A DNA stretch of 43,577 nucleotides, from NCBI GenBank assembly GCA_001799395.1, contig MGTJ01000105.1, positions 3,589 through 47,165 on the forward strand, read 5' to 3'. Shown here in pieces: positions 25,275 to 32,429 of the stretch. Under the pieces are notes generated by a model. That model ran no database searches. It worked only from the letters and a program-made list of their open reading frames with translations, and was not told the DNA's origin. Position numbers and translations under genes: made by a program. Each line of letters starts with the position of its first letter. Position 1 is the stretch's first letter. The DNA is from Desulfobacterales bacterium RIFOXYA12_FULL_46_15. Its GTDB lineage: Bacteria; Desulfobacterota; Desulfobacteria; Desulfobacterales; Desulfobacteraceae.

Positions 25275-27725
25275 TCAGTAATTTCCGATCCGCATCTCAT
25301 AGAAAAGGACACCGCCTGATCCGTCCGGGCTCCTTGAAAATTCTCTGATGCTGCATCGGGATGCGCTATTATAAAGGGTAAGTGAGGAATTGGAGGCAAA
25401 AATTTTTGTTCCTGATTCAGCTTTTTTGCTGATTTTGACTTCCGGCAGGGGCTCTTTTCTGTTGGAAAATTCAAGCAAGCGTTTTTTTTCATCAGATAAT
25501 TCTTTGCTATGGGCTTCAAGTTCTTTTATCCGCGTGTTTTTCTGGGAAACTTCAATTGCAATTTCATCCTGCCGGTCAAATCCCTTGTTGATTTCTTCTT
25601 CAGCTTTTTTTGCATTGATGCGGATTTCCTTGACAGAGTTTGAGACCTTCTGGTAAGCCGCCATATTCCCGGAAGCTTTCAGGTTTTCCAGTTTTTTTTC
25701 AATGTCTTTGAGTTCAAGCTGTGCCCGGTCCTGGACGTAGGCATGTTTGGAAATGATGCCGTGCAGGCTCTGATCTTCTTTTTCAAGTTTTTCAACTTCA
25801 GCTTGAAGCTCCTGGATTGCGGTTTTATCGATATTCAGCAGGGAGTCTATTTTTGCGGTTAAAAGATTGGTGTGCTCATCAACGCCTACGGTCAGGGTGG
25901 AGGGCTTTGAGTTCGGATTTCCGATATTACCGGACCTGATGCCCATTTTGGCAGATATAACTGAATTGACAATGAGGCCGTTTTCATTCATACAGGCCCC
26001 GCTTAAATAAATCCTGGAATCAATGATTTCCCTTTGAACAATGAGATCGCCAAAGGCATTGATTTTTGAGTTGTGTATGAATTTGGCCTGGACCGATCCT
26101 TTGACTTTGACAAGTTCGGTATCCACAATGCCGAGAGAGACGTTCAGGTCTCCATTGATGTCAATTTCCGCACCCTGGATTTCTTTTGCCGTCAAAGAAG
26201 CGCAGGTGACTTTGAACCCTTGTTTAACAGAACCGTTTATAATGACATTGCCGTCAAAATTGACATTGCCGGTTTCAAACCCAAGATCTCCCTTTATCTG
26301 GAATTCAGGGCAGACAGAGACGTTCCCCAACGCATCCAGGTGGGGCTGCCCGGATGTGGCGGCATAAATCCTGAGTCCATCTTCAGACAACCGTGCCCCA
26401 GGACCGGGTGTGAAAGTAAGATCAGCAGGGTCGTCTACCAGGATCTCTTTTCCAAACACATCAATCCCCGGAGCCCCCTGTTCCGGGAATATTTTTGCGG
26501 CAAGCAGTGCCCCGTCTTCCACATAAGGGACCTCTCCCCTGTCCTGGAAATCAATGCTGCCGTCTTTTCCCACCTTTCCGGCATGGAGAAACCGGGTCGG
26601 GAAATGATACCTGATTTCCGAATCTTTCGGAAATTTCGGCGCTTTTGCCTTTGCAACAATAAAGGGCCTGGCACCGGGCAGGGCGTTGAAAAGCCAGGAT
26701 TCAATTTCATGATCCTCTTTTATCCCATTGATGATTTTATTTTTTTCAAGGAATTGCCGGACATGGGAAGGGGCAAGTGAATGGGTGTCTTTTGTTTTTA
26801 TGGTTAAAAACGCCTCAATATTGTTGTCCGAAAGCCTGACTTCAAATATCTCATCCAGAATGATTTCCTTTATTTCTCCATGGGCAAGGGCTTGTGATGG
26901 TTTATATTTGAGGAGAAGAGAAAAAACAAGAGGCAGGATATCCTTTGTCATCGCCCTGGCTTCTATATTCATAAGGGAAGATATGGGCAGAGATTTGTAA
27001 GGAACAGGTGCCAGGGTAACATAATCTGTTGAAGCCGCTTTTTCAAGGATCTGTTTGATTTCATCTTTTATTGTGAGAAACTGGGTGCCAAAATCCCGGG
27101 GAGAAAAACCAATATCCCGTTTGGTCAGGATATCATTCAGGAGAACGGGTTTATCAGCACCAACAAATCCCCCTGCAGATCGAATCCTGGATTCAAGAAT
27201 CCTGATTTCTTTTTTCTTTTGTTCAAGCTGGGCCAGATATAAGGTGTCCTTTTTCTTGAAACTGCTTGCCATCTGGAATAATTGCCGGTTCTGGTGATGA
27301 GTCAGCCGTTTAAGATGATTCTGTTTCCAGGCCATGTCATACTGGCGGCAACATTGTTCCACCTGGCGCAAAAGATCCGCGTCATTGAAGGGAAGGGTGA
27401 GGCAGGCGTGTATCCCGGCCGCGTTTATGGCATTGACAAGGGTCTGGAGTTCAGACACATCGGCAATCAGGATTCTCTGGGTATTGGGCGCGAGTTCTCT
27501 TGCTTTTTTCAGGATTTCATCCCCTTTCATTTTCGGCATCATATAGCTTGCGAGGATTACCGTGTAAGGGGCCGGTTTGGAAGCCCCAAGGGCTTCAAGT
27601 GCTTCCAAAGAGACATGGAAGCACTCTGTCTCATATCCATGGGCAGATAAGACGGCTTTTATCCTGTCCTTTAATGCAGTGGTGGATTCAACCACCAGTA
27701 TCTTATGCTGTCTGTCTTCTGAAAT
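25275..27725 (-). CDS. Pseudo-receiver FapA-type (DUF342) protein, probable AUU start
   Basis: The protein has 816 residues from the proposed AUU. The N-terminal receiver-like domain (about 7-125) lacks the acidic pair (Glu 13-Ser 14), has Ser 60 at the phosphoacceptor position and lacks the conserved Lys, so it cannot be phosphorylated normally. A coiled coil (about 135-180) follows. The DUF342/FapA region (about 220-620) contains the polar FapA N-domain and a repetitive beta-helix (KGDLGFETGNVNFDGNV onward). A long coiled coil and a short beta end close the chain. The first canonical start, GTG 27695, would delete the first receiver strand and has no ribosome site. AUU at 27725 has AAGGA eight bases upstream. 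The frame continues directly from the upstream FapA gene past a TAA. Confidence 0.88.
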   Translation of the reverse strand: MSEDRQHKILVVESTTALKDRIKAVLSAHGYETECFHVSLEALEALGASKPAPYTVILASYMMPKMKGDEILKKARELAPNTQRILIADVSELQTLVNAINAAGIHACLTLPFNDADLLRQVEQCCRQYDMAWKQNHLKRLTHHQNRQLFQMASSFKKKDTLYLAQLEQKKKEIRILESRIRSAGGFVGADKPVLLNDILTKRDIGFSPRDFGTQFLTIKDEIKQILEKAASTDYVTLAPVPYKSLPISSLMNIEARAMTKDILPLVFSLLLKYKPSQALAHGEIKEIILDEIFEVRLSDNNIEAFLTIKTKDTHSLAPSHVRQFLEKNKIINGIKEDHEIESWLFNALPGARPFIVAKAKAPKFPKDSEIRYHFPTRFLHAGKVGKDGSIDFQDRGEVPYVEDGALLAAKIFPEQGAPGIDVFGKEILVDDPADLTFTPGPGARLSEDGLRIYAATSGQPHLDALGNVSVCPEFQIKGDLGFETGNVNFDGNVIINGSVKQGFKVTCASLTAKEIQGAEIDINGDLNVSLGIVDTELVKVKGSVQAKFIHNSKINAFGDLIVQREIIDSRIYLSGACMNENGLIVNSVISAKMGIRSGNIGNPNSKPSTLTVGVDEHTNLLTAKIDSLLNIDKTAIQELQAEVEKLEKEDQSLHGIISKHAYVQDRAQLELKDIEKKLENLKASGNMAAYQKVSNSVKEIRINAKKAEEEINKGFDRQDEIAIEVSQKNTRIKELEAHSKELSDEKKRLLEFSNRKEPLPEVKISKKAESGTKIFASNSSLTLYNSASRCSIREFSRSPDGSGGVLFYEMRIGNY

Positions 27726-27738
27726 AGGGCTTATCCTT
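27723..27738 (-). promoter_or_regulatory. Ribosome binding site and candidate AUU start codon
   Basis: AAGGA (27738-27734) lies eight bases before AUU (27725-27723) and partly overlaps the TAA stop of the upstream gene at 27740-27738. No ATG, GTG or TTG occurs in frame between that stop and GTG 27695. Confidence 0.55.
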
Positions 27739-30656
27739 TATATGTTCAGGGTTTGGTGAATCAGTTGTTTAGGGTTGTCAGGATTTTCCGAATCGATTTC
27801 CGTGAATTTGGATGCCCCGAAATCCTGCTTCAATATCATGGATGCCTTTGTGCCGGTTATCCTGGTTCCGGTATAAATCTTTTTGAATGCTTTTAGTTCG
27901 GCAATCGGCGGATCAGTTTCAAGCCGGCCGATAACCTTATCTTTATCTTTTTTGATTTTTTTGATTTCTTCATCCAGCCCTTCCATTTTCTTTTCACATT
28001 CCGCTGATTTTTGCATGACCATATCCTGTTCCTGAAAAATGGCCTTGATCCGTTCATCTGCATGCTGGATCGCTGTCTGAATGTCTTTAAGTTCTTTGAT
28101 GGCTTTTTCCTTTTCTTCTTTTCCCTTTAGTTCTCCCATCTTGTTTTCCAGAAAATCGATTTTTTTTGATAGTTTTTCCTGGGCAAAGGTCTGGTTGGAA
28201 ATGTCAATATGCATAGCATTATATGCTTCATCATATTCTATCTTTCTGGCAAAGATGAGATCCAGTTCCTTTTGCGCTTTTTCAAGTTTTGAGTCATATT
28301 TTTCAGCCACCCACCGGAGATGGTCATCGGCTCCTGCTTTGATGGTGGAGTATTCAGCCTTTTCCGTGCCGATCTGTTTGACGCTTATCCCCCTTCGGGC
28401 GGCAATGGTTGAAGCGGTAATTCTTCCGGTTTCGTTATTCAGTGATCCGCTGACGGCAATATAGGATTCCATGATTTCCCTTGTGACCATTATGTTTCCG
28501 TATCCATAGACTTTTGCCTTGTTCAGGAACTTGGCCTGAATACCGCCTTCCGTCTCTATGTCTGCATTCACAATTCCATTGGAAATTTTCAGGTTTCCTT
28601 TGATACGGATAACGCCGCCATTGATTTCATTGGCCGTCAGGTCTTCACATTCCACACGGAATCCTTCCTTGACCGTTCCGGTTACAATAACATTTCCGCT
28701 GAAATTGATATTTCCGGTTTTAAAATCCACATCGCCTTTGACAGTAAAGGTCTCCAGAACGGAAACGACACCTTTGATATCAATGCTGGGCTGACCGGTC
28801 AGGCTTGCCGTCAGCTTAAGCCCGTCTTCAGACAATTCCACACCCTGGCCGCCAAGAAGGGGGACATCATCCACATCACCGACCAGAAGGGTTTCACCAA
28901 ACACATCCGTACCTGATTTGGGTTGTTCCATGGGTTTTTTTTCTGCCAGGAGCTGTCCCCGTTTGACAAAAGGAGATTCCCCCCTTGCCCGGAAATCTAT
29001 GGACCCGTCTTCATTGATAACGCCTGCTGAGTCTGATTCTGTATTGAAATAATAAATGATTTCAGCCGGTTTTCCAACGCTTGGGGCGATCCCCTGGGCA
29101 ATGGTGAATTTTTCATGGGGGTCTGTGCAGGTTTTCAGGAAATTGCGTATTTCCATGTCATTTACCACCCCGAATTTAATCCCCCGTTTTTTAATAAGTT
29201 TTTTGATGGGGTCGATATCGGTCGTTCCCTGGACTGTCTTTGGTATCCTCATCCACGCCTGGACCCGGTCTTCAGACACATGGAGATCCACAAAAGCGCC
29301 AAAATCAGAAGAAAATTCCGTGGACGGGTCAAGCGCTCCTTTTCTTTTCCCGGTTCTATCCTGGGCTGCCATGATTTCATTCTTGATTTCCATAGAAATC
29401 ACTTCCGACTCCACCAGAAGATCGCCCAAAGGCAAGGCAACCCCGCTGTCTTCGAAATTGTTCAACTGTTTTCGAAAAGCCCGGTCAATATCCTTTCTCG
29501 ATGCAATTTCACGGTTGATCAGCATTTTTGCAAAGTCCCGGTCTAAAAGCCGTGTTTCAATCATGGCATATTTTGCAAGAATCCGGCTTAAATCCTGCCT
29601 TCGCAGGAATCCGTCATCCATGAGGAGTTTTTCAATGGTCGTTGCCACAGTGCCTTGCATCTTTTTTTCTTCCATTTGTTCCAGGGCTTGTTCCCGTTCT
29701 CCCTTGGTGATGAATCCGTCATTGAAAGCCAGCTCGTCCAGGGCCGGCAGTTCTTTGTAATCATCAATGGTGACGCCGGCTGCAGGTTCGGAGCCAATTC
29801 CAAAGAGCTTAGGTTCCACTGCAATGACAACGTTTTCAATGATCGGGTCTATGACTTCAAAAAGTTCATCTTCCAGGTCATCTGCAGTCATTGCACCGGC
29901 TTTAAGGGTATCAGCCGAAATAGACAGTTTGTTCCGCTCGGAAAGGGTTTCCATAAGGCCAATCACTTCTTTCCGGGCGATCTTGAATGCCTGAACCAGG
30001 TTGACTTTGTTCATGGTAATCGTCCTTGAAAGCAATTCATCCAGACCCAGGAACACTTCCTTGTATTCAGCCTTTTCTTTTGCTTCTTTCAAGGCGGTTG
30101 TGAGTTGTTCGACCTCCTGTTTTCGTTTTTCAAGGGCTATGGTGAATTTTTGAAGCTCCTTTTTCTGGGTTGAAGCAAGATCAAAAAGTTTTGCATTCTG
30201 CCGTTTGGTGACATTGAAAAGGTGTTTCCGCTCCTGGAAATTTTTATAGATTTCAAGCTCTCCCAAGATTCTGAGCAAAAGATCGTCATTGTCCCAGGGT
30301 TTTGAAATATACTGGTGGATTTCGCCTTTGTTGACGGCACTGATGATGGCTTCAAAATCCGAATACCCGGTAACCAGAAGCCTTCTGGATTCAGGGCTGA
30401 GAAGAATGCTTTTTTCCAGGAATTCGCTTCCCGACATACCGGGCATGCGCTGGTCCGACATGATGAGAAAAAACTGGGCTGCGGTTGTCTCCAGGAGTTT
30501 GATGCCCTGTTCCCCGTTCAGGGCCGAAATGACCTTGGTAAACCCTTTGCGTCTCAGAACCCGCCTCATGTTTTTTACAATGGGTTCATCATCATCCACC
30601 ACCAGGATACCATATTCGCTGTTATCCGGTGCATTGTCAGTCTCATTACCCGGCAT
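27738..30656 (-). CDS. Receiver-FapA-type (DUF342) protein
   Basis: The 972-residue protein has an intact receiver (about 16-135; Asp 21-23, Asp 68 in MSDQRMPGMSG, KPW). A coiled coil follows, then a helical segment (about 290-450) with several MshEN-like motifs such as PLGDLLVESEVISM. The FapA/DUF342 N-domain and beta-helix (about 480-800) has VKGDVDFKTGNINFSGNV and repeated GxI/V strands. A long charged coiled coil (about 800-925) and a final beta segment with TRITG complete it. FapA-type beta-helices resemble bactofilins and may polymerise or scaffold. ATG 30656 is chosen over an upstream start at 30707 because GGGAG precedes it and it follows the previous stop by one base. It is clearly a paralogue of the next gene downstream. 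Confidence 0.92.
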   Translation of the reverse strand: MPGNETDNAPDNSEYGILVVDDDEPIVKNMRRVLRRKGFTKVISALNGEQGIKLLETTAAQFFLIMSDQRMPGMSGSEFLEKSILLSPESRRLLVTGYSDFEAIISAVNKGEIHQYISKPWDNDDLLLRILGELEIYKNFQERKHLFNVTKRQNAKLFDLASTQKKELQKFTIALEKRKQEVEQLTTALKEAKEKAEYKEVFLGLDELLSRTITMNKVNLVQAFKIARKEVIGLMETLSERNKLSISADTLKAGAMTADDLEDELFEVIDPIIENVVIAVEPKLFGIGSEPAAGVTIDDYKELPALDELAFNDGFITKGEREQALEQMEEKKMQGTVATTIEKLLMDDGFLRRQDLSRILAKYAMIETRLLDRDFAKMLINREIASRKDIDRAFRKQLNNFEDSGVALPLGDLLVESEVISMEIKNEIMAAQDRTGKRKGALDPSTEFSSDFGAFVDLHVSEDRVQAWMRIPKTVQGTTDIDPIKKLIKKRGIKFGVVNDMEIRNFLKTCTDPHEKFTIAQGIAPSVGKPAEIIYYFNTESDSAGVINEDGSIDFRARGESPFVKRGQLLAEKKPMEQPKSGTDVFGETLLVGDVDDVPLLGGQGVELSEDGLKLTASLTGQPSIDIKGVVSVLETFTVKGDVDFKTGNINFSGNVIVTGTVKEGFRVECEDLTANEINGGVIRIKGNLKISNGIVNADIETEGGIQAKFLNKAKVYGYGNIMVTREIMESYIAVSGSLNNETGRITASTIAARRGISVKQIGTEKAEYSTIKAGADDHLRWVAEKYDSKLEKAQKELDLIFARKIEYDEAYNAMHIDISNQTFAQEKLSKKIDFLENKMGELKGKEEKEKAIKELKDIQTAIQHADERIKAIFQEQDMVMQKSAECEKKMEGLDEEIKKIKKDKDKVIGRLETDPPIAELKAFKKIYTGTRITGTKASMILKQDFGASKFTEIDSENPDNPKQLIHQTLNI

Positions 30657-30657
30657 A

Positions 30658-31383
30658 TCAGTCTCCCGGAACCGTTTGCGGCATCTCAAACCCGTTTCGG
30701 ACGGCAATTTCCTGGAATTGTTCGTAAAGTTCAGCTATGATGGCTGCATAGAGTGAATTGAGCTTTCCTTCTTCAATCATGTTTTTTTGCTTCAGAAGCG
30801 CTTCGATTTCATTGATATAATTCCTGTTTTCAAATCCTTTTTCAAGGCGGGCATTTAATTCGGATATCTGTTTGTCTTTTTGAAGAATCGCTTTCTGGTG
30901 GACTGCCGCACTCTTTTTAAGATCAGTGTTAAGGGTATATAATTTGGCGTTCTGTTCTTTGGCCAGGGCAAACAGGCGATGGTTTTCCATGATCAGCTCA
31001 TGCTGCTCAAGCCCGGTTTTGACGGTTTCGGACAGAACCTTGTTATCCCAGGGCTTTGAAATATACCGGTGGATGGAGCCTTTGTTGACGGCATCGGTTA
31101 CAGCATCCACATCTGCATACCCTGTGATAAGAAACCGGATGGTATCGGGTGAGATTTCTTTTGCCTTTTCAAGAAAGACGGAACCTACCATCCCCGGCAT
31201 CCTCTGATCTGAAAGAATCAGGGAAAACGGTTTGGTTGCCTTTTTCATCCAGTCAAGGGCTTCCTGACCCGACGGCATATAAACGTATTTGGCGCCGATC
31301 CCTTTCATCAGGCGGCCCAAGGCTTTTCCGATCTGTTCTTCATCATCCACAATCAATACAGTGTGATCGAATTGTTCCGGCAT
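30658..31383 (-). CDS. Response regulator with C-terminal coiled coil
   Basis: The 241-residue protein has an intact receiver (about 7-125; Asp 13/14, Asp 59 in LSDQRMPGMVG, KPW) and then a coiled-coil tail (about 130-235) with no recognised output domain. The start of the tail, AKEQNAKLYTLNTDLKK, closely matches the segment after the receivers in the two FapA proteins downstream. It therefore looks like a FapA-type protein lacking the FapA part. It is the first gene of a three-gene minus-strand operon, starting behind GGGGGG about 260 bp from the divergent gene at 31643. It may compete with or bridge the other receiver-coiled coils, which is inference. Confidence 0.9.
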   Translation of the reverse strand: MPEQFDHTVLIVDDEEQIGKALGRLMKGIGAKYVYMPSGQEALDWMKKATKPFSLILSDQRMPGMVGSVFLEKAKEISPDTIRFLITGYADVDAVTDAVNKGSIHRYISKPWDNKVLSETVKTGLEQHELIMENHRLFALAKEQNAKLYTLNTDLKKSAAVHQKAILQKDKQISELNARLEKGFENRNYINEIEALLKQKNMIEEGKLNSLYAAIIAELYEQFQEIAVRNGFEMPQTVPGD

Positions 31384-31526
31384 TTACCCCCCAAGGTTGT
31401 GTATGATCAAAATGTGTATAATTGTCCTTCAAGAAGATGCTTAAGAAATATCCTATAGAGTTCTGCGTTTTTTCTCAAGGTTTTTTTCAGCCTTCTGCCA
31501 TGTCTTTTTTAAATTGAAAATAAAGG

Positions 31527-31555
31527 TTGAATTCAGACAGGTTATTGACTATAAA
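31527..31555 (+). promoter_or_regulatory. Candidate sigma70-type promoter for the HTH-SLOG/FapA operon
   Basis: TTGAAT and TATAAA are separated by exactly 17 bp, giving a predicted leader of about 80 bases before the gene at 31643. It lies in the divergent interval between two FapA-containing operons. The rest of 31384-31642 holds no coding sequence. Confidence 0.45.
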
Positions 31556-31642
31556 TTAGGCTAAGAATATCAGTAAATATCATCATTTCAAAACTGGAGC
31601 AGCACCTTTCCCGGAATATGAACCTGAATTTAAGGAAACTCT

Positions 31643-32398
31643 ATGAAATCCATTGCCGTGATGGCCAAAGACCTCAATATTTCGCCCAGTACAATCCGTG
31701 AGTATCTAGGCAGGTTTGAAGAATTTTTCCCAGATCCTGTAGAACATGAAGGCGTAAAGGAATACCCGCCGGAAGCTGAAGAGCTGATCAAAAAAATTTA
31801 TGGCTATTACCAGAACAGCGGGATGACCAAAGAAGAGATCCGGGTAAAACTCGGCGGGTCAAGAGACTCCCTTTCGGGTGAGGCACCGGCTTTAGCCGCC
31901 ATGGCTCCCATGGATATGGAAAAGTTTGATCAGCTCAGTGAAAGGCTGGAGAGGCTGATCACTACCATTGAAAACCTGACATCCGCCATCACCGGGGCCA
32001 ACGTGGAAGTCTTCAAAGGAATCCGGAAACAGGTGGGCTCTAGTGAAAAATTAAATGATATCAATAACCAGATTACCGATCTCATAGATTTGACAAAAGG
32101 AGAGGGTGAAAACACGGAAACCATTGAAAAAAACGTTTTGAAATCCGATGGTACGGTTATTTTTTCATTTGGCAAACTGACGCAGACTGCGGCTGATTCC
32201 ATGAATTTTGCAAAAGCCCATAAAAAACCCTGGCTTCACATTGATCTTGAAACGGAAAAAAATCCGGCCCGGCTGTTGAGAAAATGGTTGCCCCAGTTTG
32301 AAATCAAGGTCCTGAATGTTGCAGGCAGAAGCGCCAGCAAAATACCGGGTCTTAAAAAATCCATTGATGATATGATTTCACTGGTGCTGAGTGAATAA
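31643..32398 (+). CDS. MerR-like HTH protein with half MoCo-carrier/SLOG-like C-terminal domain
   Basis: The 251-residue protein has an N-terminal MerR-type helix-turn-helix (about 1-72; MAKDLNISPSTIREYLGRFE and EYPPEAEELIKKIYGYYQ). A helical linker with likely coiled coil (about 90-150) follows. The C-terminal domain (about 163-250) has NVLKSDGTVIFSFGKLT and VLNVAGRSASKIPGLKKSI, which I recognise as the second half of the putative molybdenum carrier (cpYpsA-like SLOG) fold. The first half, with its GGQTGVDR loop, is absent. SLOG-fold proteins bind nucleotide-like ligands. The start follows AAGGAA. It heads an operon with a FapA-type protein (31-bp gap) and a membrane protein, so it is probably a regulator or DNA-tethered partner of the FapA system; the ligand is unknown. 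Confidence 0.82.
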   Translation: MKSIAVMAKDLNISPSTIREYLGRFEEFFPDPVEHEGVKEYPPEAEELIKKIYGYYQNSGMTKEEIRVKLGGSRDSLSGEAPALAAMAPMDMEKFDQLSERLERLITTIENLTSAITGANVEVFKGIRKQVGSSEKLNDINNQITDLIDLTKGEGENTETIEKNVLKSDGTVIFSFGKLTQTAADSMNFAKAHKKPWLHIDLETEKNPARLLRKWLPQFEIKVLNVAGRSASKIPGLKKSIDDMISLVLSE

Positions 32399-32429
32399 GC
32401 CCAATTATCCTCATTTTATAAAGAGCTGA

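Noticed and set aside
26073-26780. Plus-strand open frame of 235 codons
   Set aside because: It is antisense to the beta-helix region of the other FapA-type gene and has no protein-family signal.
27738-27740. Selenocysteine or pyrrolysine readthrough joining two FapA-type proteins
   Set aside because: The separating codon is TAA, which is not used for either residue, and a ribosome site directly overlaps it.
29056-29760. Plus-strand open frame of 234 codons
   Set aside because: It is antisense to the FapA-type gene, Ser/Arg-rich, with no ribosome site or recognisable domain.
30657-30707. Longer N-terminus of the receiver-FapA protein from 30707
   Set aside because: It would overlap the upstream gene by 50 bp; ATG 30656 has GGGAG and follows the previous stop by one base.
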